Positions 36,024 through 44,536 of a stretch of DNA of 64,000 nucleotides are shown here, piece after piece. A model generated the notes under the pieces. That model made no database searches, was not told where the DNA came from, and saw only the letters and a program-made list of their open reading frames with translations. Position 1 is the first letter of the stretch. The number at the start of each line of letters is the position of its first letter. Source of the stretch: Fibrobacter sp. GTDB lineage: Bacteria; Fibrobacterota; Fibrobacteria; Fibrobacterales; Fibrobacteraceae. The DNA is taken from positions 62,001 to 126,000 of the forward strand of contig JAFVTX010000050.1 of the NCBI GenBank assembly GCA_017503015.1. The letters run 5' to 3'. A program made the position numbers and the translations under genes.

Positions 36024-36872
36024 ATGGAAAAAAGCACAGAATTCTTCAATAATTGGATGAATATGCTAATGCAGCATTCCTTGCTGCAAAGGCTGATTTT
36101 GGCCTTGTTGATTCTTGGACTCGCCAAGTTGCTTCTGTTTGTTTTCAAGCGTATTATCGCCCATGCAGAGATTCGGGGCATGGATCCTGCGGCACGCCCC
36201 CTGGTCTATTCATTGGTGTCTTATACGATTTACGTGGTGACCCTCTTGCTGGTGCTCCATATTGCAGGGGTCAATACGGCGGGTCTTGTGGCTATGGTGG
36301 GTGCGGCAAGCCTTGCTATCGGTCTTGCCTTGAAGGACACCCTTTCAAACATTGCGGCAGGGCTTTTGCTCATGTTCATTCGGCCCTTTAAGGCGGGCCA
36401 TTACATCGAGTGCGGCTCCATCAAGGGGAAAATCAAGGGTATCGGACTATTCAATACGACTCTTGAAACGGTGGACGGTCTGTATGTCTCTGCTCCCAAC
36501 AGCTCCCTCTGGGGGCAGCCCATCGTGAACTACAGCAAGAACGTGAGCCGCCGTCTGGAACTGAAGGTGGGTATAGGCTACGGAGACTCTACGGACAAGG
36601 CCCTCGGAATTATGCGGGAACTGGTGGAAAACGAACCTCTGTTCCTGAGAAATCCCGTCCCGCAGTTCTTTGTGTCAGCCCTGGCGGACAGTTCCGTGGA
36701 GGTGGCTTTCCGGGCCTGGGTCAAGAATGCGGACTATTTCAACCTGCTTTGGAAATACACGGACGAAATCAAACGCCGCTTCGACGAAGAGGGGATAACC
36801 ATTCCTTTCCCGCAGAGGACTTGCCATATTCAGGGAATTAATGGCGGAAATGTGACCAGCGTCGAAAAGTAA
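36024..36872 (+). CDS. mscS: Small-conductance mechanosensitive channel MscS
   Basis: A 282-residue heptameric channel that opens on membrane tension during osmotic downshock. Three membrane helices (residues about 18-40, 60-80 and 85-115), the pore-lining third helix with Gly/Ala packing (GLVAMVGAASLAIGLALKDTLSNIAAGLLLM), and the beta domain (FKAGHYIECGSIKGKIKGIGLFNT, then PNSSLWGQPIVNYSKN) match MscS along the whole length (E. coli 286). The ATG at 36024 was chosen; an in-frame TTG nine bases upstream is less likely. Confidence 0.95.
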   Translation: MEKSTEFFNNWMNMLMQHSLLQRLILALLILGLAKLLLFVFKRIIAHAEIRGMDPAARPLVYSLVSYTIYVVTLLLVLHIAGVNTAGLVAMVGAASLAIGLALKDTLSNIAAGLLLMFIRPFKAGHYIECGSIKGKIKGIGLFNTTLETVDGLYVSAPNSSLWGQPIVNYSKNVSRRLELKVGIGYGDSTDKALGIMRELVENEPLFLRNPVPQFFVSALADSSVEVAFRAWVKNADYFNLLWKYTDEIKRRFDEEGITIPFPQRTCHIQGINGGNVTSVEK

Positions 36873-36884
36873 CGGAAATTTTTA

Positions 36885-36892
36885 TATATTTG
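36885..36892 (+). promoter_or_regulatory. -10 element TATATTTG of tRNA-Arg
   Basis: TATATTTG with the hexamer ending 12 bases before the mature tRNA; identical octamer to the one before tRNA-Glu. No clear -35. Confidence 0.6.
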
Positions 36893-36902
36893 TCCCGCTA
36901 TT

Positions 36903-36975
36903 GCCTGGATAGTTCAGCTGGATAGAACGGGTCCCTCCTAAGGATCAAACTCGCGTTCGAATCGCGATCCGGGTA
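36903..36975 (+). tRNA. tRNA-Arg (anticodon CCT)
   Basis: Acceptor GCCTGGA paired with TCCGGGT, D-arm GTTC...GAAC, anticodon stem GGTCC/GGATC with loop CTCCTAA (CCT), T-arm TCGCG-TTCGAAT-CGCGA, discriminator A, no encoded CCA. Reads AGG codons. First acceptor pair is G-U. Confidence 0.95.
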
Positions 36976-36978
36976 TAG

Positions 36979-37008
36979 AAAAGGCTCCGAGGAAACTCGG
37001 AGCCTTTT
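36979..37008. terminator. Bidirectional terminator between tRNA-Arg and nuoN
   Basis: AAAAGGCTCCGAG-GAAA-CTCGGAGCCTTTT, a 13-bp stem with A and T tracts on the flanks; it can end the tRNA (+) and the nuo operon (-). Confidence 0.93.
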
Positions 37009-37010
37009 GC

Positions 37011-38447
37011 TTATAAACCGCTGAATCCCATGAAGATGTTGTCGCTGAGGAAGGGGAGGAACCCGAGAACCACCACCGCGCAAGACAGCAAGATGATGAC
37101 GCCACGTTGCCTGCGGGTAAGGCGCAGGGGGTTCAGGTGTCCGTCGGGTTCATCGACCCAGGCGCTCTTGACCAGCTGCAGGTAGTAGAACAGGGCGAGT
37201 ACGTTGTTCAGCACTGCAAAGGCGATAAGCATGTAGTGCCCCGTGGTCGCCCCGCTGAAGAACAGGTGGAACTTGCCGAAGAACCCGGCAAGAGGCGGAA
37301 TGCCCGCCAGGCTGAACATGGAAATGGCAAGTGCAATGGCAAGGCTTGGGTTCTGCTTAGAAAGACCCCGCAGGGAGTCGAAAATCTCTTCTCGATGGTG
37401 ACTGATGATGCCGAACACGAAAAAGGCCAGGTAGTTGGACACCGCATACACGAACAGGTAGTAGATGATGGCGGTTTTCGCCATGGCGGCAGTACCGAGG
37501 AGGGCCACCATGATGTAGCCCGCCTGGGCAATGGAGCTATAGGCCATGAACCGGCGGAGCCTGTACTGCTTTAGCGCACCCAGGTTACCTACAAAGAGGG
37601 TGACGCCTGCAAGCAGGGCGATGAGGGGGGCGATTTGCTCCTGAACAGGGGCGAGAGGCCCATAGACCAGCACCACCAGGAACGCGATGGCGGTAGCCTT
37701 GGAAGTCACGGAAAGCACCGCCGTCACCGGCGTGGGTGCGCCTTCGTAAACGTCGGGAGCCCAGGTGTAGAAGGGGAACAGGGTGAGCTTGAATCCGATA
37801 CCGCAGAACAGGAACAGCACCGCAATCCACAAGAGCGGGGAAGTCCCGGCGGCCACGGCACTCTGGATGGCGTCGAAATGCAGGCTCCCGGCAAAACCGT
37901 AGAGGTAGCTGAAGCCGAACAGCTCGAAGGCGGTGGCCACGGACCCCATCAAGATGTACTTGGTGGCGGCCTCGGAACCTAGCTGGTCCCGCTTGTTCCA
38001 GGCGGTGAGGGCGTACATGGGGATGGTGGCGATTTCAAGACCCAAGAAGAAGGTGATGGTGTCGCAGGCGCTCACTACCGTCACGCCGCCGAAGGTGGCA
38101 AAGGCGATAGCCCCGATGAATTCCGCAATCTGGTGCATCTGGGGCTTGCCGGCGGCGGCATGCATAAAGTAGTCCTTGGAAAACCACATGCCTAGAATGG
38201 CGGAAACCACCAGTACTTCGCGCATGAACACGCCAAAGTCGTCTACACGCCAGTTGCAGATAAAGAAACGGCCCTCGCCTCCAGCTAGCGGGATAAAGTT
38301 CAGCAGCAGGAAGATGAGCAGGAACCCGATGTTGGCGATACGCCAGGGAACGTTGGATTTGGCATCGCAGAAAAGCCTGCTCCCGATGACAATGAAGGGG
38401 AACAGCAGCAATAGCAAGTCGGGGATGATAAAGTTAGGTATGGACAT
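37011..38447 (-). CDS. nuoN: Complex I subunit NuoN
   Basis: A 478-residue antiporter-like membrane subunit, last gene of the operon. About 14 membrane helices, with the conserved lysine region FKLTLFPFYTWAPDVYEGAPTPV in the middle, and YSSIAQAGYIMV and LSKQNPSLAIALAISMFSLAGIPPLAGF further on. Together with NuoL and NuoM it forms the proton-pumping arm. It is separated from nuoM by 117 bases filled with an inverted pair of 7-bp repeat arrays, the largest gap in the operon. Confidence 0.95.
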   Translation of the reverse strand: MSIPNFIIPDLLLLLFPFIVIGSRLFCDAKSNVPWRIANIGFLLIFLLLNFIPLAGGEGRFFICNWRVDDFGVFMREVLVVSAILGMWFSKDYFMHAAAGKPQMHQIAEFIGAIAFATFGGVTVVSACDTITFFLGLEIATIPMYALTAWNKRDQLGSEAATKYILMGSVATAFELFGFSYLYGFAGSLHFDAIQSAVAAGTSPLLWIAVLFLFCGIGFKLTLFPFYTWAPDVYEGAPTPVTAVLSVTSKATAIAFLVVLVYGPLAPVQEQIAPLIALLAGVTLFVGNLGALKQYRLRRFMAYSSIAQAGYIMVALLGTAAMAKTAIIYYLFVYAVSNYLAFFVFGIISHHREEIFDSLRGLSKQNPSLAIALAISMFSLAGIPPLAGFFGKFHLFFSGATTGHYMLIAFAVLNNVLALFYYLQLVKSAWVDEPDGHLNPLRLTRRQRGVIILLSCAVVVLGFLPFLSDNIFMGFSGL

Positions 38448-38456
38448 TTGAATTCT

Positions 38457-38585
38457 GAGTTAATAGTTATTAGTTACTAGTTACTAGAAACTACGTCTGT
38501 TTGTGAAAGCTTATTCATAAGTAAATAAAAAATCATCTGGGGTCCCTTGACTAATAACTTAGAACTAGTAACTAGTAACTTTTAG
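38457..38585. repeat. Inverted pair of 7-bp-period arrays between nuoN and nuoM
   Basis: Left: GAGTTAA, TAGTTAT, TAGTTAC twice, TAGAAAC, TACGTCT (38457-38498). Right: CTAATAA, CTTAGAA, CTAGTAA twice, CTTTTAG (38551-38585). The arms contain the same perfect 16-bp inverted repeat as the rmlB-rmlC gap (38472-38487 with 38565-38580). The nuoM stop codon is in the right arm. Confidence 0.85.
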
Positions 38586-40085
38586 TTTTTCAAATATAGG
38601 CGCGATGCTCAGGTCAAGCATGTCGGCAAAAGGCCCGGGGAAAATACCGATTAACAGCAGGCAGAAAACCAGCACCACGATGACCAGCTTTTCCCGGAAG
38701 CAACCGTCGGTAAGCGTCTGGAACTTGGCGGGCATGGGGCCGTGGAGCATGCGGTTGGCCGTCTGCAGGATATACACCGCCGTGGTGGTGATGGAAAGGA
38801 TGGCAAGGACGGTGACGATACGGGTGAGGGTAGAATCCTGCTGGAATGCCCCGATAAAGATGGTGCTTTCGGCAATGAACCCGCTGAAACCGGGCAGGCC
38901 AAGGCCCGCAAAGCCCGCAATCACAAAACCGACACCCAGGAAAGGCATCTTTTTCATGATGCCGCCCAATTCCGTGATGTCGCGGGTATGGGTGCGCTCA
39001 TAAATCATGCCAATGGTGGCGAAGAAGAGCCCCGTCAAGAACCCGTGGGAAATCATCTGGAGGCTAGCGCCCCGGAGTCCCACCGGCGTGAAAGCCGCAA
39101 GACCCAAGAAGATAAGGCCCAGGTGGCTGATGGAACTGTAGGCGGTAATGTATTTGAGGTCCTTGTGGCGTATGGCGATAAAGGGGCCAAGCACCACGTT
39201 GAAGATGAGCAGGGCCACCACGTAGGGGAGCCAAATCTTGGCGGCCTCAGGCATCAAGAACATGGCAAAGCGAAGACATCCGTAGGCGCCCATCTTCATC
39301 ATGACGCCTGCCGCCAGCATAGAAACGGCAGTAGGGGCTGCGGAGTGGCCGTCGGGGCTCCAGAAGTGGAAGGGGAACAGGGAAGAACTGACCGCAAAGC
39401 CCATGAACATCAGTGGGAATGCCCACATCTGGAAATCCATGGGGAGAGTCACCTTTGAAATTTCCATGAGGCTCCAGCTGCCCGTGCCGCTTTCGAAGTA
39501 GAGCCCGAACAGGGTGGCAAGAATCATGGAAGAACCGAAGGCGAGGGTCAAGGTCAGTTTTTTGCCGCCGTAATCCCTGCGGCCGCTTCCGTAGCAGGCG
39601 ATCATCAGGTACATGCACAGGGCTTCCATTTCGTAGAACACGAAGAACAGCACCAAATCGAAACTCATGTACACGCCATAGACGCTTGTGGCCAAAAGCT
39701 GGATCAGGGCGAAGAACACCTTCTGGTTACCCTTGATCTTGTAGCTTACCAGCACGCCTGCCCATACGATAAAGGCGGTAAGGGCAAGGAGCAGCATGTT
39801 GAGGCCGTCGGCCCCTACAATATAGTGGGCGTTGAAGGCGCTGAGCCAGGGAATGTCGGTAAAGAACCGTAGCGCAAAGGGTGCAGAGGCTGGGTCGGCG
39901 GGGGCTGCACCCAGGGCGAAAACGCGGTAGGTAAGCACGCATACAATAAGGAGCACAAAACTGACGGAAACCGTATGGACCGTCCGGAGCGCACGTTCGC
40001 AGGTGGAGGGAATCGGGATGCAGGCGAGCACCGTCAAAAGGGGAATGACCCAAATCAGATTGAATAGTAACGTTTCCATAAGCAC
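38565..40085 (-). CDS. nuoM: Complex I subunit NuoM
   Basis: A 506-residue antiporter-like membrane subunit. Family motifs: VGADGLNMLLLALTAF, the pump glutamate region FYEMEALCMYLMI, PFHFWSPDGHSAAPTAVSML with the conserved Lys helix after it, and YSSISHLGLIFLGLA. About 14 membrane helices. Its last residues, KVTSY, and the stop are encoded in a 7-bp repeat array, identical to the end of RmlB. Start abuts the nuoL stop. Confidence 0.96.
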   Translation of the reverse strand: MLMETLLFNLIWVIPLLTVLACIPIPSTCERALRTVHTVSVSFVLLIVCVLTYRVFALGAAPADPASAPFALRFFTDIPWLSAFNAHYIVGADGLNMLLLALTAFIVWAGVLVSYKIKGNQKVFFALIQLLATSVYGVYMSFDLVLFFVFYEMEALCMYLMIACYGSGRRDYGGKKLTLTLAFGSSMILATLFGLYFESGTGSWSLMEISKVTLPMDFQMWAFPLMFMGFAVSSSLFPFHFWSPDGHSAAPTAVSMLAAGVMMKMGAYGCLRFAMFLMPEAAKIWLPYVVALLIFNVVLGPFIAIRHKDLKYITAYSSISHLGLIFLGLAAFTPVGLRGASLQMISHGFLTGLFFATIGMIYERTHTRDITELGGIMKKMPFLGVGFVIAGFAGLGLPGFSGFIAESTIFIGAFQQDSTLTRIVTVLAILSITTTAVYILQTANRMLHGPMPAKFQTLTDGCFREKLVIVVLVFCLLLIGIFPGPFADMLDLSIAPIFEKLKVTSY

Positions 40086-42041
40086 CTACAGAGGTAGCCC
40101 TCCGATGAAGCGCCAGAGCAGAAGTCCGACGATAAGGGTTCCGAGGTAAAAGGGAAGGTAGCCCGCCTGGGCGGTGCGTACCAGGTCGCCCAGCTTGTGG
40201 GTGAACCAGACCGTAAAGGCGAGGATTCCTTCGATAATGTAGTCCTGGATAAAGCGGGCCGTGGCGGCCACACCTCCGAAAATGAACTGCCGCACCACGG
40301 CGTAGTAGATTTCGTCGAAGTAGAACTTGTGGTAGATGACCTTGTAAATGCGACTGCGGTTGGTATCGTCTAGCGCTTGGGCAATGTTGGATTTGGGCCG
40401 CCCGTAGAAGAACCAGGCGATGGCAAGGGCCACCACCGCAACGGCCACGGCTACCACGGGAATCCAGCTTGCGTGAGAAAGTTTTACCAAGGTGGGAACG
40501 TGAAGCTTGCCCACTACGAAGAATTTTTCGAAGATGCCCTTGCCCAAGAGACCGCTCAAGAGTGCCGGTACGGCAAGGACCACGATGGGAAGCGTCATGG
40601 CAAAGTCTTCGTGGACATGTCCCGCCTTGACGCCCTCGTGACGGGGCGCCCCGTGGAAGGCCAAGAAGAACAGCCTGAACATGTAGAAGGTGGTAAGCCC
40701 GCTGGTCAGGAGGGCTAGGCCGAACACCACGTAATGGTGACTCTGGAACGCCGCCAGAATGATTTCGTCCTTGGAGAAGAATCCGGAGAAGGGCGGAATG
40801 CCGGAAATGGCGAGAACGGAAATAAGGCAGCACCAGTAGGTCCAGGGCATTTTCTTGCGGAGGCCGCCCATGGCGTCCAAATCGTTGGTATGGACCTGAT
40901 GGATGAGAGAGCCCGCAATCAGGAACAGGCTGCACTTGAAGAAGGCGTGGGTAAAGATGTGGAAGGTGGAGGCTGTCCAGCCCGTTGCTACCACCACCTG
41001 GCCAATCTTGCAGACGCCCAGGGCAAACATCATGTAGCCCAGCTGCGAAAGAGTGGAGTAGGCTAGAATCCGCTTGATGTCTTTCTGGGTGCAGGCGATG
41101 ACCGCCGCAAAGACCATAGTGAAGGCTCCTACCACCATAATCAGCTTCAAGGTGTTGTCGCAGATGGCGAAGAAGGGGAAAAGCCTTGCCACCAGATAGA
41201 CACCCGCCACCACCATGGTGGCGCTGTGGATGATGGAACTGACCGGGGTCGGGCCTTCCATGGCGTTAGGCAACCAGATATGCATGGGGAACATGGCGGA
41301 TTTTCCCCAGCCGCCGGTGAAAATCATCACGGAGCCCAGCACCAGGGCCTCTGCCTTGGTAACGGTGCAAATCCCGAGATTGATGGTCTCGCCCTTGAAG
41401 GCGTGGAGGCTCAAGTCGTTCAGGGTAGAAAAGTCGAAGCTCCCTACCACGTAGCTTACCAGCACAATACCGAACAAGAAGAAACTGTCGGCAAAGCGGG
41501 TGAGGATAAAGGCCTGCTTGGAGGCGCTTACCGCCGAGGGCTTGTGGTACCAGAATCCGATGAGCAGGTAGCTGGACACGCCCACCAGTTCCCAGAAGAT
41601 GAACATCTGGAAAAGGTTGGTGGCGGCCACCAGGCCAAGCATGCTGAAGCTGAACAGGGAAAGCAGGCTGAAGAACCGCCCTGCGGAGGGATCTTCCCGC
41701 ATGTAGCCCACGCTGTAGATGTTCACCATGAAACTGATGAAGGTCACTACCACAAGCATCATCAGCGAAAGCGGGTCGATGAGCATGCCGATGGTGGCGG
41801 CGAGGTTTCCTGCAAAGGTGAGGAAGTCGTGCTGGAAAAGGACGGTCTTGTTCGGGGCAAAGTCCGAGGTGAAGTAATGCAGGGCCAAGGTGGCAGCACA
41901 CACGAAGGCAATGCCGTTACAGGCGATGGCGAGAGCCGCTGCCGCCTTGTGGCACTTGTTGCCCAGGAATAGTCCGTTCACCACGAAGGTGAGCAGGGGC
42001 AATGCCAGAATCAAATAACCGAGGGTCATATCGTTAATCAT
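40086..42041 (-). CDS. nuoL: Complex I subunit NuoL
   Basis: A 651-residue antiporter-like subunit with the long C-terminal lateral helix that spans the membrane arm. Motifs: IDPLSLMMLVVVTFISFMVNIYSVGYM, FWELVGVSSYLLIGFW, MFPMHIWLPNAMEGPTPVSSIIHSATMV, AYSTLSQLGYMMFALG, FFKCSLFLIAGSLIH and ISGIPPFSGFFSKDEI. The C-terminal helix region after residue 530 is complete. It overlaps nuoK by 8 bases. Confidence 0.97.
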   Translation of the reverse strand: MINDMTLGYLILALPLLTFVVNGLFLGNKCHKAAAALAIACNGIAFVCAATLALHYFTSDFAPNKTVLFQHDFLTFAGNLAATIGMLIDPLSLMMLVVVTFISFMVNIYSVGYMREDPSAGRFFSLLSLFSFSMLGLVAATNLFQMFIFWELVGVSSYLLIGFWYHKPSAVSASKQAFILTRFADSFFLFGIVLVSYVVGSFDFSTLNDLSLHAFKGETINLGICTVTKAEALVLGSVMIFTGGWGKSAMFPMHIWLPNAMEGPTPVSSIIHSATMVVAGVYLVARLFPFFAICDNTLKLIMVVGAFTMVFAAVIACTQKDIKRILAYSTLSQLGYMMFALGVCKIGQVVVATGWTASTFHIFTHAFFKCSLFLIAGSLIHQVHTNDLDAMGGLRKKMPWTYWCCLISVLAISGIPPFSGFFSKDEIILAAFQSHHYVVFGLALLTSGLTTFYMFRLFFLAFHGAPRHEGVKAGHVHEDFAMTLPIVVLAVPALLSGLLGKGIFEKFFVVGKLHVPTLVKLSHASWIPVVAVAVAVVALAIAWFFYGRPKSNIAQALDDTNRSRIYKVIYHKFYFDEIYYAVVRQFIFGGVAATARFIQDYIIEGILAFTVWFTHKLGDLVRTAQAGYLPFYLGTLIVGLLLWRFIGGLPL

Positions 42042-42339
42042 GCAAGTCCCTCAACTGGTCGGCGTCAAGGCTGTGGTGCCTGCGGTACATGGTGACGATA
42101 ATGGCAAGGGCGATTGCCATTTCGCAAGCGGTAACGGCGATGACGAAAATACTGAACAGGGCGCCCGCGGTAGAGTCCTGGGCGGTAAAGTAGGCAAAAG
42201 AGATAAAGTTGATGTTGGCGGCGTTCAGCATGAGCTCGATGGAAATGAGCATGCCGATTAGGTGGCGGCGACGCATCAGGCCCCAAACGCCAATGCCAAA
42301 GAGCAAGAAGGCGAGAATTAGGCAATTCATCAGGTTCAT
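42034..42339 (-). CDS. nuoK: Complex I subunit NuoK
   Basis: A 101-residue three-helix membrane subunit. GVWGLMRRRHLIGMLISIELMLNAANINF carries the conserved membrane glutamate (in IELML), and the third helix has AVTACEMAIALAIIV with the second glutamate. Both are thought to take part in proton transfer. Overlaps nuoJ by 4 bases (ATGA). Confidence 0.95.
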   Translation of the reverse strand: MNLMNCLILAFLLFGIGVWGLMRRRHLIGMLISIELMLNAANINFISFAYFTAQDSTAGALFSIFVIAVTACEMAIALAIIVTMYRRHHSLDADQLRDLHD

Positions 42340-42929
42340 TGCTTCACCTCCTTTTCCTTTTCCACCTCGTCCTTTGTCTTGCGGGCGATGGTGATGGCGC
42401 AGATAAGGGTCATCAGGAGCAAGACACTAACCACCTCGAAGGGGATGATAAAGCTATCCTGGGTGTAACCCAGAAGGCGCATGGCGAAATTCTGCAGGCT
42501 GGAATAGTCCGGAGCCGAAGCCACCGCACCGCTGGAAAGTTCCGGCATGGGCAGCAGGCACTTGACCATCACGAACACGAAGGCGATGGACAGGGCGAAG
42601 GCGGCAAAGACTCTCGGAATCTTGGTGGCAAAGGCGTCTTCGCCCAGGTGGCTGGTAAGCAAGATGGTAAACACCACGAAAATCACCACGCCGCCGATAT
42701 AGACCATCACCTGGGCGAGAGCGATAAATTCCGCATGCAACAGCAGGTAGAGGATGGCGGTAGTCACGAAGGAGAAAATCAGGAACACGGCGCTCTGCAA
42801 GATGTTCTTGACCGCAACGGTAAAGACCGCCGTCACGAGCATGACGATGGCCACGGCGTAAAAGGCGATGTCCATTCCCCCGTGGGGGAACGACAGCGCT
42901 AGTTCTGGAAGTTGAAGGCCTGGAAACAT
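42336..42929 (-). CDS. nuoJ: Complex I subunit NuoJ
   Basis: A 197-residue membrane subunit with five helices; FYAVAIVMLVTAVFTVAVKNILQSAVFLI and EFIALAQVMVYIGGVVIFVVF (with the pi-bulge helix of the family) are diagnostic. The C-terminus ends in a charged KTKDEVEKEKEVKQ tail. It starts one base into the nuoI stop. Confidence 0.93.
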   Translation of the reverse strand: MFPGLQLPELALSFPHGGMDIAFYAVAIVMLVTAVFTVAVKNILQSAVFLIFSFVTTAILYLLLHAEFIALAQVMVYIGGVVIFVVFTILLTSHLGEDAFATKIPRVFAAFALSIAFVFVMVKCLLPMPELSSGAVASAPDYSSLQNFAMRLLGYTQDSFIIPFEVVSVLLLMTLICAITIARKTKDEVEKEKEVKQ

Positions 42930-43402
42930 TATCCCTGTCCCTCCTTCTTGTTGAGAATCATTTCAAGGGTATTGGGGTCGGTAGTGGCCACCTCGAAATC
43001 CTGGTTCATGCGGATAGCCCCGAAGGGGCAGGCCTCTACGCAGAGCCCGCACTGGGTGCAGCTGGCAAAGTGATACACGTAACGGCCCAGCACCTTTTTA
43101 CCGGCGATGTTCTTGGTGGAAAGTACGTTGATGCTCCCGTTGGGGCAGGCGCGCTCGCACATGCCGCAAGAGGTGCAGTGGTTGTTGCCGTCGGCGTCTT
43201 CGATCATTTCCAGACGGCCGCGGTAGCGGGGGTGCATCTTGAGGGTTTTCCGGTTTTCGGGATACTGCTCGGTAACGATGCGTCTTGGGTCTATAAAATA
43301 CTTGAAGGTCACGGACAGCCCGCACAACAGGCTCCAGGGGCCCGTGATGCAGCGCTTCAGGTAACGCTTGATATACGGAATGAATGAACTACTCTCTTGC
43401 AT
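42929..43402 (-). CDS. nuoI: Complex I subunit NuoI (two 4Fe-4S clusters)
   Basis: A 157-residue ferredoxin-like subunit of the connecting arm. Cysteines 76, 79, 82 and 86 (CTSCGMCERACP) and 115, 118, 121 and 125 (CTQCGLCVEACP) bind the N6a and N6b clusters. In a complex without NuoEFG, NuoI and NuoBC are where an outside donor such as reduced ferredoxin could hand over electrons; that is inference from relatives of this type. Confidence 0.96.
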   Translation of the reverse strand: MQESSSFIPYIKRYLKRCITGPWSLLCGLSVTFKYFIDPRRIVTEQYPENRKTLKMHPRYRGRLEMIEDADGNNHCTSCGMCERACPNGSINVLSTKNIAGKKVLGRYVYHFASCTQCGLCVEACPFGAIRMNQDFEVATTDPNTLEMILNKKEGQG

Positions 43403-43411
43403 AAAACAATC

Positions 43412-44533
43412 CTAACCACTAATCGCTATCCACGCCGCCCCTGCCGTGAGCAGCACCAGGTTCACCGGCAACAGGAACTTCCATTCGAAATCCATGAGCT
43501 GGTCCACGCGGGGGCGCACAAAAGTCCAGCGTACCATCATGTAGCACCAGATCATGAAGAACACCTTCCCGAAGAACCACACCAGGCCAGGCACCATGTT
43601 CAGCACGTTATCTACGGGGGCAAAGCCGATGCAGGGTGCATGGAAGCCGCCCAAGAAACAGGTGGTGGCCAGAGCCGAGTTGGTGACCAGGGCGATGTAT
43701 TCGGCTAGGTAGAACATGGCAAAGGGTGTGCCGTTGTATTCCGTGTGGTAGCCGCCGGTGAGTTCCTGCTCCGCTTCGGCGATATCGAAGGGGGCGCGGT
43801 TCATTTCGGCGGTGCTGGAAATGAAGAACAGAATGAAGGCGATAAAGCCCAGTACGGGAATCTTGAAAATCCACCAGTCAAAAACCGTTCCCTGCTGGCT
43901 CATGGTAATGTCCATCAGGTTGGTAGATCCGGAAATCATCACCACGAACAGAAGGATCATGGCAAAGGAGATTTCGTAACTGATAATCTGGGCGCCGCTA
44001 CGCAAGGCTCCAAGCAGGGAGTACTTGTTGTTGCTGCTCCAGCCGCCAAGCAAAATGCCCAGCACGCCGAAACCGTTCACCGCGATAATCAGGGGAATGC
44101 CCATGGAAACGTCGGCCACCACTAGGTCCTTGCTGAAGGGAATCAGGGCGCAGACCATGAAGGGGGCAATCAGCACGATCATGGGTGCCGTGTAGAACAT
44201 CAGCTTGTCTGCACCACTGGGGGCATAGACTTCCTTGAAGAGCATCTTGAGCACGTCGGCGATGGTCTGCATAGTGCCGTGCCAGCCCAGGCGCATAGGG
44301 CCAAGACGGCACTGCACGTGGGCGCAGACCTTGCGTTCCATGTAGATGAGAATAGGGGCAGAACCGATGTTCACGGCGCAGACCGCGATGATGCAGATGA
44401 CGGCGTTAATCAAGAAGGCGACGACGCTGTCCAAAGTCTCGGACTGGAAGGCTACAGGCAGGTAGGCAGTCACCTGGGGAACCAGGTTCCTTACAAAATC
44501 GCCGATAGGATTGGTAACGGAAGGGACAAACAT
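43412..44533 (-). CDS. nuoH: Complex I subunit NuoH
   Basis: A 373-residue membrane subunit that closes the quinone chamber. Motifs: IYMERKVCAHVQCRLGPMRLG (first loop), QTIADVLKMLFKEVYAPSGADK, and the glutamate-rich loop TAEMNRAPFDIAEAEQELTGGYHTEY. Eight membrane helices. Only 3 bases separate it from nuoD, exactly where E. coli has nuoE, F and G. Confidence 0.96.
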   Translation of the reverse strand: MFVPSVTNPIGDFVRNLVPQVTAYLPVAFQSETLDSVVAFLINAVICIIAVCAVNIGSAPILIYMERKVCAHVQCRLGPMRLGWHGTMQTIADVLKMLFKEVYAPSGADKLMFYTAPMIVLIAPFMVCALIPFSKDLVVADVSMGIPLIIAVNGFGVLGILLGGWSSNNKYSLLGALRSGAQIISYEISFAMILLFVVMISGSTNLMDITMSQQGTVFDWWIFKIPVLGFIAFILFFISSTAEMNRAPFDIAEAEQELTGGYHTEYNGTPFAMFYLAEYIALVTNSALATTCFLGGFHAPCIGFAPVDNVLNMVPGLVWFFGKVFFMIWCYMMVRWTFVRPRVDQLMDFEWKFLLPVNLVLLTAGAAWIAISG

Positions 44534-44536
44534 AAA

